A DNA stretch of 64,000 nt from Auanema rhodensis (Eukaryota > Nematoda > Chromadorea > Rhabditida > Rhabditidae). The position numbers were made by a program, and so were the translations under genes. Location: contig OZ059894.1 of NCBI GenBank assembly GCA_964057225.1, forward strand, positions 19,312,476 through 19,376,475. Direction: 5' to 3'. Numbering within the stretch: the stretch's first letter is position 1; every line of letters begins with the position of its first letter. The notes beneath the pieces are model-generated. The model made no database searches, was not told the DNA's origin, and saw only the letters and a list, made by a program, of their open reading frames with translations. Positions 12,638 through 24,712 of the stretch are shown piece after piece.

Positions 12638-14743
12638 TCAATACAAAAATTAGTTATGATCGTTTGAAAAATGATCCATTAGTGTATGTTGAGTTTCCAT
12701 GTACACTCAACATTGCTTCCAAAAACATTTTGACAAAAATTTTTTCGAAACATTTCAAAATAAATTAGCAAAAAACAGATGTTTTTAGATTCCTTTTTTC
12801 AAGGCAAAGACGATGGACAATGTTATTCAACGAAAAAATTAATTCTTCAGGGTGAAAATCGAGGATATAAGTGTGAACTTATATCAGTTGCTATCTCGGT
12901 GCATTTTTAAGCTAGCGCAAATCTGATAACACAGATCGACGCAGCTTAAAAATCCGCATAGAATGCACTATACTACATTGAGAAACGCTTAATACAAAAA
13001 TTAGTTATGATCGTTTGAAAAATGATGCATTAGTGTATGTTGAGTTTCCATGTACACTCAACATTGCTTCCAAAAACATTTTGACAAAAATTTTTTCGAA
13101 AAATTTCAAAATAATTTAGCAAAAAGTAGATGTTTTTAAATTCCTTTTTTCAAGGCAAAGACGATGGGCAATGTTATTCAACGAAAAATTTAATTCTTCA
13201 GGGTGAAAATCGAGGATATAAGTGTGAACTTATATCAGTTGATATCTCGGTGCATTTTTAAGCTAGCGCAAATCTGATAACACAGATCGACGCAGCTTAA
13301 AAATCCGCATCGAATGCACTATACTACATTGAGAAACGCTTAATACAAAAATTAGTTATGATCGTTTGAAAAATGATGCATTAGTGTATGTTGAGTTTCC
13401 ATGTACACTCAACATTGCTTCCAAAAACATTTTGACAAAAATTTTTTCGAAAAATTTCAAAATAAATTAGCAAAAAGTAGATGTTTTTAGATTCCTTTTT
13501 TTAAGGCAAAGACGATGGACAATGTTATTCAACGAAAAAATTAATTCTTCAGGGTGAAAATCGAGGATATAAGTGTGAACTTATATCAGTTGATATCTCG
13601 GTGCATTTTTAAGCTAGCGCAAATCTGATAACACAGATCGACGCAGCTTAAAAATCCGCATCGAATGCACTATACTACATTGAGAAACGCTTAATACAAA
13701 AATTAGTTATGATCGTTTGAAAAATGATGCATTAGTGTATGTTGAGTTTCCATGTACACTCAACATTGCTTCCAAAAACATTTTGACAAAAATTTTTTCG
13801 AAACATTTCAAAATAAATTAGCAAAAAACAGATGTTTTTAGATTCCTTTTTTCAAGGCAAAGACGATGGACAATGTTATTCAACGAAAAAATTAAGTCTT
13901 CAGGGTGAAAATCGAGGATATAAGTGTGAACTTATATCAGTTGCTATCTCGGTGCATTTTTAAGCTAGCGCAAATCTGATAACACAGATCGACGCAGCTT
14001 AAAAATCCGCATCGAATGCACTATACTACATTGAGAAACGCTTAATACAAAAATTAGTTATGATCGTTTGAAAAATGATGCATTAGTGTATGTTGAGTTT
14101 CCATGTACACTCAACATTGCTTCCAAAAACATTTTGACAAAAATTTTTTCGAAAAATTTCAAAATAATTTAGCAAAAAGTAGATGTTTTTAAATTCCTTT
14201 TTTCAAGGCAAAGACGATGGGCAATGTTATTCAACGAAAAATTTAATTCTTCAGGGTGAAAATCGAGGATATAAGTGTGAACTTATATCAGTTGATATCT
14301 CGGTGCATTTTTAAGCTAGCGCAAATCTGATAACACAGATCGACGCAGCTTAAAAATCCGCATCGAATGCACTATACTACATTGAGAAACGCTTAATACA
14401 AAAATTAGTTATGATCGTTTGAAAAATGATGCATTAGTGTATGTTGAGTTTCCATGTACACTCAACATTGCTTCCAAAAACATTTTGACAAAAATTTTTT
14501 CGAAAAATTTCAAAATAAATTAGCAAAAAGTAGATGTTTTTAGATTCCTTTTTTTAAGGCAAAGACGATGGACAATGTTATTCAACGAAAAAATTAATTC
14601 TTCAGGGTGAAAATCGAGGATATAAGTGTGAACTTATATCAGTTGATATCTCGGTGCATTTTTAAGCTAGCGCAAATCTGATAACACAGATCGACGCAGC
14701 TTAAAAATCCGCATCGAATGCACTATACTACATTGAGAAACGC
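12287..14743 (+). repeat. Seven-monomer block carrying a 1053-bp internal repeat
   Basis: The monomer at 12287 (GATTGCTTTTTT) is followed at 12638 by a CGCTCAATAC monomer ending CCGCATAGAATG. Then comes 12989 with GATGGGCAATG and CGAAAAATTTAATTC, then 13340 with CCTTTTTTTAAGG. Monomers at 13691, 14042 and 14393 repeat the last three types at an offset of 1053 bp, although the first of these (13691) begins CGCTTAATAC and carries a private TTAAGTCTTC. The head of this block is reused in the 1404-bp pair that follows at 14744. Confidence 0.75.
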
Positions 14744-16147
14744 TTAATACAAAAATTAGTTATGATCGTTTGAAAAATGATGCATTAGTGTATGTTGAGT
14801 TTCCATGTACACTCAACATTGCTTCCAAAAACATTTTGACAAAAATTTTTTCGAAAAATTTCAAAATAAATTAGCAAAAAGTAGATGTTTTTAGATTGCT
14901 TTTTTCAAGGCAAAGACGATGGACAATGTTATTCAACGAAAAAATTAATTCTTCAGGGTGAAAATCGAGGATATAAGTGTGAACTTATATCAGTTGATAT
15001 CTCGGTGCATTTTTAAGCTAGCGCAAATCTGATAACACAGATCGACGCAGCTTAAAAATCCGCATCGAATGCACTATACTACATTGAGAAACGCTCAATA
15101 CAAAAATTAGTTATGATCGTTTGAAAAATGATCCATTAGTGTATGTTGAGTTTCCATGTACACTCAACATTGCTTCCAAAAACATTTTGACAAAAATTTT
15201 TTCGAAACATTTCAAAATAAATTAGCAAAAAACAGATGTTTTTAGATTCCTTTTTTCAAGGCAAAGACGATGGACAATGTTATTCAACGAAAAAATTAAT
15301 TCTTCAGGGTGAAAATCGAGGATATAAGTGTGAACTTATATCAGTTGCTATCTCGGTGCATTTTTAAGCTAGCGCAAATCTGATAACACAGATCGACGCA
15401 GCTTAAAAATCCGCATAGAATGCACTATACTACATTGAGAAACGCTTAATACAAAAATTAGTTATGATCGTTTGAAAAATGATGCATTAGTGTATGTTGA
15501 GTTTCCATGTACACTCAACATTGCTTCCAAAAACATTTTGACAAAAATTTTTTCGAAAAATTTCAAAATAATTTAGCAAAAAGTAGATGTTTTTAAATTC
15601 CTTTTTTCAAGGCAAAGACGATGGGCAATGTTATTCAACGAAAAATTTAATTCTTCAGGGTGAAAATCGAGGATATAAGTGTGAACTTATATCAGTTGAT
15701 ATCTCGGTGCATTTTTAAGCTAGCGCAAATCTGATAACACAGATCGACGCAGCTTAAAAATCCGCATCGAATGCACTATACTACATTGAGAAACGCTTAA
15801 TACAAAAATTAGTTATGATCGTTTGAAAAATGATGCATTAGTGTATGTTGAGTTTCCATGTACACTCAACATTGCTTCCAAAAACATTTTGACAAAAATT
15901 TTTTCGAGAAATTTCAAAATAATTTAGCAAAAAGTAGATGTTTTTAGATTCCTTTTTTCAAGGCAAAGACGATGGACAATGTTTTTCAACGAAAAAATTA
16001 ATTCTTCAGGGTGAAAATCGAGGATATAAGTGTGAACTTATATCAGTTGATATCTCGGTGCATTTTTAAGCTAGCGCAAATCTGATAACACAGATCGACG
16101 CAGCTTAAAAATCCGCATCGAATGCACTATACTACATTGAGAAACGC
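14744..16147 (+). repeat. 1404-bp four-monomer higher-order unit, copy 1
   Basis: Four monomers in order: GATTGCTTTTTT (14744), CGCTCAATAC with terminal CCGCATAGAATG (15095), GATGGGCAATG with CGAAAAATTTAATTC (15446), and CGAGAAATTTC with ATGTTTTTCAACG (15797). The same four variants recur in the same order in 16148-17551. The first three types also occur at 12287-13339, so this unit probably grew out of that block. Confidence 0.88.
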
Positions 16148-17551
16148 TTAATACAAAAATTAGTTATGATCGTTTGAAAAATGATGCATTAGTGTATGTT
16201 GAGTTTCCATGTACACTCAACATTGCTTCCAAAAACATTTTGACAAAAATTTTTTCGAAAAATTTCAAAATAAATTAGCAAAAAGTAGATGTTTTTAGAT
16301 TGCTTTTTTCAAGGCAAAGACGATGGACAATGTTATTCAACGAAAAAATTAATTCTTCAGGGTGAAAATCGAGGATATAAGTGTGAACTTATATCAGTTG
16401 ATATCTCGGTGCATTTTTAAGCTAGCGCAAATCTGATAACACAGATCGACGCAGCTTAAAAATCCGCATCGAATGCACTATACTACATTGAGAAACGCTC
16501 AATACAAAAATTAGTTATGATCGTTTGAAAAATGATCCATTAGTGTATGTTGAGTTTCCATGTACACTCAACATTGCTTCCAAAAACATTTTGACAAAAA
16601 TTTTTTCGAAACATTTCAAAATAAATTAGCAAAAAACAGATGTTTTTAGATTCCTTTTTTCAAGGCAAAGACGATGGACAATGTTATTCAACGAAAAAAT
16701 TAATTCTTCAGGGTGAAAATCGAGGATATAAGTGTGAACTTATATCAGTTGCTATCTCGGTGCATTTTTAAGCTAGCGCAAATCTGATAACACAGATCGA
16801 CGCAGCTTAAAAATCCGCATAGAATGCACTATACTACATTGAGAAACGCTTAATACAAAAATTAGTTATGATCGTTTGAAAAATGATGCATTAGTGTATG
16901 TTGAGTTTCCATGTACACTCAACATTGCTTCCAAAAACATTTTGACAAAAATTTTTTCGAAAAATTTCAAAATAATTTAGCAAAAAGTAGATGTTTTTAA
17001 ATTCCTTTTTTCAAGGCAAAGACGATGGGCAATGTTATTCAACGAAAAATTTAATTCTTCAGGGTGAAAATCGAGGATATAAGTGTGAACTTATATCAGT
17101 TGATATCTCGGTGCATTTTTAAGCTAGCGCAAATCTGATAACACAGATCGACGCAGCTTAAAAATCCGCATCGAATGCACTATACTACATTGAGAAACGC
17201 TTAATACAAAAATTAGTTATGATCGTTTGAAAAATGATGCATTAGTGTATGTTGAGTTTCCATGTACACTCAACATTGCTTCCAAAAACATTTTGACAAA
17301 AATTTTTTCGAGAAATTTCAAAATAATTTAGCAAAAAGTAGATGTTTTTAGATTCCTTTTTTCAAGGCAAAGACGATGGACAATGTTTTTCAACGAAAAA
17401 ATTAATTCTTCAGGGTGAAAATCGAGGATATAAGTGTGAACTTATATCAGTTGATATCTCGGTGCATTTTTAAGCTAGCGCAAATCTGATAACACAGAAC
17501 GACGCAGCTTAAAAATCCGCATCGAATGCACTATACTACATTGAGAAACGC
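16148..17551 (+). repeat. 1404-bp four-monomer higher-order unit, copy 2
   Basis: Tandem copy of 14744-16147 at all variable sites I compared. The one difference noticed is CACAGAACGACG near 17500, where copy 1 has CACAGATCGACG. That AACG variant is later found at the start of the zone C units (near 21217, 21579, 23604 and 23957), which links the end of zone B to zone C. Confidence 0.88.
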
Positions 17552-18604
17552 TTAATACAAAAATTAGTTATGATCGTTTGAAAAATGATGCATTAGTGTA
17601 TGTTGAGTTTCCATGTACACTCAACATTGCTTCCAAAAACATTTTGACAAAAATTTTTTCGAGAAATTTCAAAATAATTTAGCAAAAAATAGATGTTTTT
17701 AGATTCCTTTTTTCAAGGCAAAGACGATGGACAATGTTATTCAACGAAAAAATTAATTCTTCAGGGTGAAAATCGAGGATATAAGTGTGAACTTATATCA
17801 GTTGATATCTCGGTGCATTTTTAAGCTAGCGCAAATCTGAGAACACAGATCGACGCAGCTTAAAAATCCGCATCGAATGCACTATACTACATTGAGAAAC
17901 GCTTAATACAAAAATTAGTTATGATCGTTTGAAAAATGATGCATTAGTGTATGTTGAGTTTCCATGTACACTCAACATTGCTTCCAAAAACATTTTGACA
18001 AAAATTTTTTCGAAAAATTTCAGAATAATTTAGCAAAAAGTAGATGTTTTTAGATTCCTTTTTTCAAGGCAAAGACGATGGACAATGTTATTCAACGAAA
18101 AAATTAATTCTTCAGGGTGAAAATCGAGGATATAAGTGTGAACTTATATCAGTTGATATCTCGGTGCATTTTTAAGCTAGCGCAAATCTGATAACACAGA
18201 TCGACGCAGCTTAAAAATCCGCATCGAATGCACTATACTACATTGAGAAACGCTTAATACAAAAATTAGTTATGATCGTTTGAAAAATGATGCATTAGTG
18301 TATGTTGAGTTTCCATGTACACTCAACATTGCTTCCAAAAACATTTTGACAAAAATTTTTTCGAAAAATTTCAAAATAATTTAGCAAAAAGTAGATGTTT
18401 TTAGATTCCTTTTTTCAAGGCAAAGACGATGGACAATGTTATTCAACGAAAAAATTAATTCTTCAGGGTGAAAATCGAGGATATAAGTGTGAACTTATAT
18501 CAGTTGATATCTCGGTGCATTTTTAAGCTAGCGCAAATCTGCTAACACAGATCGACGCAGCTTAAAAATCCGCATCGAATGCACTATACTACATTGAGAA
18601 ACGC

Positions 18605-19236
18605 TTAATACAAAAATTAGTTATGATCGTTTGAAAAATGATGCATTAGTGTATGTTGAGTTTCCATGTACACTCAACATTGCTTCCAAAAACATTTTGA
18701 CAAAAATTTTTTCGAAAAATTTCAGAATAATTTAGCAAAAAGTAGATGTTTTTAGATTTCTTTTTTCAAGGCAAAGACGATGGTCAATGTTATTCAACGA
18801 AAAAATCAATTCTTCAGGGTGAAAATCGAGGATATAAGTGTGAACTTATATCAGTTGATATCTCGGTGCATTTTTAAGCTAGCGCAAATCTCAAAAATTA
18901 GTTATGATCGTTTGAAAAATGATGCATTAGTGTATGTTGAGTTTCCATGTACACTCAACATTGCTTCCAAAAACATTTTGACAAAAATTTTTTCGAAAAA
19001 TTTCAGAATAATTTAGCAAAAAGTAGATGTTTTTAGATTCCATTTTTCAAGGCAAAGACGATGGACAATGTTATTCAACGAAAAAATTAATTCTTCAGGG
19101 TGAAAATCGAGGATATAAGTTTGAACTTATATCAGTTGATATCTCGGTGCATTTTTAAGCTAGCGCAAATCTGATAACACAGATCGACGCAGCTTAAAAA
19201 TCCGCATCGAATGCACTATACTACATTGAAAAACGC
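18605..19236 (+). repeat. Two monomers fused by a 70-bp deletion, copy 1
   Basis: The sequence runs GCGCAAATCT directly into CAAAAATTAG at 18891/18892. Compared with an intact pair, 70 bp are missing: monomer positions 288-351 plus bases 1-6 of the next copy. The loss takes the loop and right half of the long dyad, the monomer tail and the next head. The pair is 632 bp instead of 702. The first monomer has ATGGTCAATG and AATCAATTC, the second GATATAAGTTTGAAC. Losing the in-frame TGA at ATCTGA opens a 78-codon frame from 18780 to 19016, judged a by-product. Confidence 0.93.
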
Positions 19237-20289
19237 TTAATACAAAAATTAGTTATGATCGTTCGAAAAATGATGCATTAGTGTATGTTGAGTTTCCATG
19301 TACACTCAACATTGCTTCCAAAAACATTTTGACAAAAATTTTTTCGAAAAATTTCAGAATAATTTAGCAAAAAGTAGATGTTTTTAGATTCCTTTTTTCA
19401 AGGCAAAGACGATGGTCAATGTTATTCAACGAAAAAATCAATTCTTCAGGGTGAAAATCGAGGATATAAGTGTGAACTTATATCAGTTGATATCTCGGTG
19501 CATTTTTAAGCTAGCGCAAATCTGAGAACACAGATCGACGCAGCTTAAAAATCCGCATCGAATGCACTATACTACATTGAGAAACGCTTAATACAAAAAT
19601 TAGTTATGATCGTTTGAAAAATGATGCATTAGTGTATGTTGAGTTTCCATGTACACTCAACATTGCTTCCAAAAACATTTTGACAAAAATTTTTTCGAGA
19701 AATTTCAAAATAATTTAGCAAAAAGTAGATGTTTTTAGATTCCTTTTTTCAAGGCAAAGACGATGGACAATGTTATTCAACGAAAAAATTAATTCTTCAG
19801 GGTGAAAATCGAGGATATAAGTGTGAACTTATATCAGTTGATATCTCGGTGCATTTTTAAGCTAGCGCAAATCTGATAACACAGATCGACGCAGCTTAAA
19901 AATCCGCATCGAATGCACTATACTACATTGAGAAACGCTTAATACAAAAATTAGTTATGATCGTTTGAAAAATGATGCATTAGTGTATGTTGAGTTTCCA
20001 TGTACACTCAACATTGCTTCCAAAAACATTTTGACAAAAATTTTTTCGAAAAATTTCAAAATAATTTAGCAAAAAGTAGATGTTTTTAGATTCCTTTTTT
20101 CAAGGCAAAGACGATGGACAATGTTATTCAACGAAAAAATTAATTCTTCAGGGTGAAAATCGAGGATATAAGTGTGAACTTATATCAGTTGATATCTCGG
20201 TGCATTTTTAAGCTAGCGCAAATCTGCTAACACAGATCGACGCAGCTTAAAAATCCGCATCGAATGCACTATACTACATTGAGAAACGC

Positions 20290-20921
20290 TTAATACAAAA
20301 ATTAGTTATGATCGTTTGAAAAATGATGCATTAGTGTATGTTGAGTTTCCATGTACACTCAACATTGCTTCCAAAAACATTTTGACAAAAATTTTTTCAA
20401 AAAATTTCAGAATAATTTAGCAAAAAGTAGATGTTTTTAGATTCCATTTTTCAAGGCAAAGACGATGGACAATGTTATTCAACGAAAAAATTAATTCTTC
20501 AGGGTGAAAATCGAGGATATAAGTGTGAACTTATATCAGTTGATATCTCGGTGCATTTTTAAGCTAGCGCAAATCTCAAAAATTAGTTATGATCGTTTGA
20601 AAAATGATGCATTAGTGTATGTTGAGTTTCCATGTACACTCAACATTGCTTCCAAAAACATTTTGACAAAAATTTTTTCGAAAAATTTCAGAATAATTTA
20701 GCAAAAAGTAGATGTTTTTAGATTCCATTTTTCAAGGCAAAGACGATGGACAATGTTATTCAACGAAAAAATTAATTCTTCAGGGTGAAAATCGAGGATA
20801 TAAGTTTGAACTTATATCAGTTGATATCTCGGTGCATTTTTAAGCTAGCGCAAATCTGATAACACAGATCGACGCAGCTTAAAAATCCGCATCGAATGCA
20901 CTATACTACATTGAAAAACGC
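20290..20921 (+). repeat. Two monomers fused by the same 70-bp deletion, copy 2
   Basis: The junction at 20576/20577 is the same base-for-base as at 18891. The first monomer here has ATTTTTTCAAAAAATTTC, CCATTTTTCAAGG and ATGGACAATG, so it is not the same allele as the first copy. The second monomer again has GATATAAGTTTGAAC. A 65-codon frame at 20504-20701 results from the frame change and is not called as a gene. Confidence 0.93.
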
Positions 20922-23308
20922 TTAATACAAAAATTAGTTATGATCGTTCGAAAAATGATGCATTAGTGTATGTTGAGTTTCCATGTACACTCAACATTGC
21001 TTTCAAAAACATTTTGACAAAAATTTTTTCGAAAAATTTCAGAATAATTTAGCAAAAAGTAGATGTTTTTAGATTCCTTTTTTCAAGGCAAAGACGATGG
21101 TCAATGTTATTCAACGAAAAAATCAATTCTTCAGGGTGAAAATCGAGGATATAAGTGTGAACTTATATCAGTTGATATCTCGGTGCATTTTTAAGCTAGC
21201 GCAAATCTGATAACACAGAACGACGCAGCTTAAAAATCCGCATCGAATGCACTATACTACATTGAGAAACGCTTAATACAAAAATTAGTTATGATCGTTT
21301 GAAAAATGATGCATTAGTGTATGTTGAGTTTCCATGTACACTCAACATTGCTTCCAAAAACATTTTGACAAAAATTTTTTCGAGAAATTTCAAAATAATT
21401 TAGCAAAAAGTAGATGTTTTTAGATTCCTTTTTTCAAGGCAAAGACGATGGACAATGTTATTCAACGAAAAAATTAATTCTTCAGGGTGAAAATCGAGGA
21501 TATAAGTGTGAACTTATATCAGTTGATATCTCGGTGCATTTTTAAGCTAGCGCAAATCTGATAACACAGAACGACGCAGCTTAAAAATCCGCATCGAATG
21601 CACTATACTACATTGAGAAACGCTTAATACAAAAATTAGTTATGATCGTTTGAAAAATGATGCATTAGTGTATGTTGAGTTTCCATGTACACTCAACATT
21701 GCTTCCAAAAACATTTTGACAAAAATTTTTTCGAGAAATTTCAAAATAATTTAGCAAAAAATAGATGTTTTTAGATTCCTTTTTTCAAGGCAAAGACGAT
21801 GGACAATGTTATTCAACGAAAAAATTAATTCTTCAGGGTGAAAATCGAGGATATAAGTGTGAACTTATATCAGTTGATATCTCGGTGCATTTTTAAGCTA
21901 GCGCAAATCTGAGAACACAGATCGACGCAGCTTAAAAATCCGCATCGAATGCACTATACTACATTGAGAAACGCTTAATACAAAAATTAGTTATGATCGT
22001 TTGAAAAATGATGCATTAGTGTATGTTGAGTTTCCATGTACACTCAACATTGCTTCCAAAAACATTTTGACAAAAATTTTTTCGAAAAATTTCAAAATAA
22101 TTTAGCAAAAAGTAGATGTTTTTAGATTCCTTTTTTCAAGGCAAAGACGATGGACAATGTTATTCAACGAAAAAATTAATTCTTCAGGGTGAAAATCGAG
22201 GATATAAGTGTGAACTTATATCAGTTGATATCTCGGTGCATTTTTAAGCTAGCGCAAATCTGATAACACAGATCGACGCAGCTTAAAAATCCGCATCGAA
22301 TGCACTATACTACATTGAGAAACGCTTAATACAAAAATTAGTTATGATCGTTTGAAAAATGATGCATTAGTGTATGTTGAGTTTCCATGTACACTCAACA
22401 TTGCTTCCAAAAACATTTTGACAAAAATTTTTTCGAAAAATTTCAAAATAATTTAGCAAAAAGTAGATGTTTTTAGATTCCTTTTTTCAAGGCAAAGACG
22501 ATGGACAATGTTATTCAACGAAAAAATTAATTCTTCAGGGTGAAAATCGAGGATATAAGTGTGAACTTATATCAGTTGATATCTCGGTGCATTTTTAAGC
22601 TAGCGCAAATCTGCTAACACAGATCGACGCAGCTTAAAAATCCGCATCGAATGCACTATACTACATTGAGAAACGCTTAATACAAAAATTAGTTATGATC
22701 GTTTGAAAAATGATGCATTAGTGTATGTTGAGTTTCCATGTACACTCAACATTGCTTCCAAAAACATTTTGACAAAAATTTTTTCAAAAAATTTCAGAAT
22801 AATTTAGCAAAAAGTAGATGTTTTTAGATTCCATTTTTCAAGGCAAAGACGATGGACAATGTTATTCAACGAAAAAATTAATTCTTCAGGGTGAAAATCG
22901 AGGATATAAGTGTGAACTTATATCAGTTGATATCTCGGTGCATTTTTAAGCTAGCGCAAATCTCAAAAATTAGTTATGATCGTTTGAAAAATGATGCATT
23001 AGTGTATGTTGAGTTTCCATGTACACTCAACATTGCTTCCAAAAACATTTTGACAAAAATTTTTTCGAAAAATTTCAGAATAATTTAGCAAAAAGTAGAT
23101 GTTTTTAGATTCCATTTTTCAAGGCAAAGACGATGGACAATGTTATTCAACGAAAAAATTAATTCTTCAGGGTGAAAATCGAGGATATAAGTTTGAACTT
23201 ATATCAGTTGATATCTCGGTGCATTTTTAAGCTAGCGCAAATCTGATAACACAGATCGACGCAGCTTAAAAATCCGCATCGAATGCACTATACTACATTG
23301 AAAAACGC
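20922..23308 (+). repeat. 2387-bp higher-order unit (five whole monomers plus one fused pair)
   Basis: Monomer starts are 20922, 21273, 21624, 21975 and 22326, followed by the fused pair at 22677. Ordered markers are CACAGAACGACG twice, CTGAGAACACAG, an unmarked copy, CTGCTAACACAG, then the deletion. The next unit (from 23309) repeats the first five in the same order at a 2387-bp offset, with private changes such as GATCGTCCGAAA near 23330 and CCAAACACATTTT near 23743. It diverges where the deletion should be. Confidence 0.85.
22677..23308 (+). repeat. Two monomers fused by the same 70-bp deletion, copy 3
   Basis: The junction lies at 22963/22964, 2387 bp from copy 2. The flanking variants match copy 2 (ATTTTTTCAAAAAATTTC before, GATATAAGTTTGAAC after), so copies 2 and 3 are very likely products of one higher-order duplication. 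The open frame at 22891-23088 encodes the same 65 residues as copy 2, as expected from recent copying. Confidence 0.93.
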
Positions 23309-24712
23309 TTAATACAAAAATTAGTTATGATCGTCCGAAAAATGATGCATTAGTGTATGTTGAGTTTCCATGTACACTCAACATTGCTTCCAAAAACATT
23401 TTGACAAAAATTTTTTCGAAAAATTTCAGAATAATTTAGCAAAAAGTAGATGTTTTTAGATTCCTTTTTTCAAGGCAAAGACGATGGTCAATGTTATTCA
23501 ACGAAAAAATCAATTCTTCAGGGTGAAAATCGAGGATATAAGTGTGAACTTATATCAGTTGATATCTCGGTGCATTTTTAAGCTAGCGCAAATCTGATAA
23601 CACAGAACGACGCAGCTTAAAAATCCGCATCGAATGCACTATACTACATTGAGAAACGCTTAATACAAAAATTAGTTATGATCGTTTGAAAAATGATGCA
23701 TTAGTGTATGTTGAGTTTCCATGTACACTCAACATTGCTTCCAAACACATTTTGACAAAAATTTTTTCGAGAAATTTCAAAATAATTTAGCAAAAAGTAG
23801 ATGTTTTTAGATTCCTTTTTTCAAGGCAAAGACGATGGACAATGTTATTCAACGAAAAAATTAATTCTTCAGGGTGAAAATCGAGGATATAAGTGTGAAC
23901 TTATATCAGTTGATATCTCGGTGCATTTTTAAGCTAGCGCAAATCTGATAACACAGAACGACGCAGCTTAAAAATCCGCATCGAATGCACTATACTACAT
24001 TGAGAAACGCTTAATACAAAAATTAGTTATGATCGTTTGAAAAATGATGCATTAGTGTATGTTGAGTTTCCATGTACACTCAACATTGCTTCCAAAAACA
24101 TTTTGACAAAAATTTTTTCGAGAAATTTCAAAATAATTTAGCAAAAAATAGATGTTTTTAGATTCCTTTTTTCAAGGCAAAGACGATGGACAATGTTATT
24201 CAACGAAAAAATTAATTCTTCAGGGTGAAAATCGAGGATATAAGTGTGAACTTATATCAGTTGATATCTCGGTGCATTTTTAAGCTAGCGCAAATCTGAG
24301 AACACAGATCGACGCAGCTTAAAAATCCGCATCGAATGCACTATACTACATTGAGAAACGCTTAATACAAAAATTAGTTATGATCGTTTGAAAAATGATG
24401 CATTAGTGTATGTTGAGTTTCCATGTACACTCAACATTGCTTCCAAAAACATTTTGACAAAAATTTTTTCGAGAAATTTCAAAATAATTTAGCAAAAAGT
24501 AGATGTTTTTAGATTCCTTTTTTCAAGGCAAAGACGATGGACAATGTTATTCAACGAAAAAATTAATTCTTCAGGGTGAAAATCGAGGATATAAGTGTGA
24601 ACTTATATCAGTTGATATCTCGGTGCATTTTTAAGCTAGCGCAAATCTGATAACACAGATCGACGCAGCTTAAAAATCCGCATCGAATGCACTATACTAC
24701 ATTGAGAAACGC

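Larger units (their letters stand above)
2107..17551 (+). repeat. Zone B: heterogeneous monomers with short local duplications
   Basis: Forty-four monomers (starts 2107 to 17201, all 351 bp except 352 bp at 11584-11935). The zone is marked by variants absent further right: GAAACATTTC for GAAAAATTTC, AAACAGATG for AGTAGATG, GATTGCTTTTTT, CTTACAAATCC, and GTTGCTATC for GTTGATATC. Local repeats include 2107 and 3511, which share TTGATACAGAAATT, AATTGTTTCG, ACGATAAAATT and CTTACAAATCC. The monomers at 4213 and 5266 share TTAACTCTTCAG. Pairs of a GATTGC monomer followed by a CGCTCAATAC monomer start at 7372, 8074, 12287, 14744 and 16148. There is no single regular higher-order period. This looks like older array material with repeated small exchanges of 2-5 monomers. 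Confidence 0.85.

Noticed and set aside
18780-19016. 78-codon open reading frame as a gene
   Set aside because: It lies wholly within satellite DNA and exists only because the 70-bp deletion removes a stop. It has no recognisable domain or homologous frame in intact monomers.
20504-20701. 65-codon open reading frame as a gene
   Set aside because: Same origin across the junction at 20576/20577. It starts at an ATG made by GGGTGAAAATCGAGG context, with no gene-like features.
22891-23088. 65-codon open reading frame identical to the one at 20504
   Set aside because: Identity to the previous frame reflects recent duplication of the whole DNA unit, not protein-level conservation.
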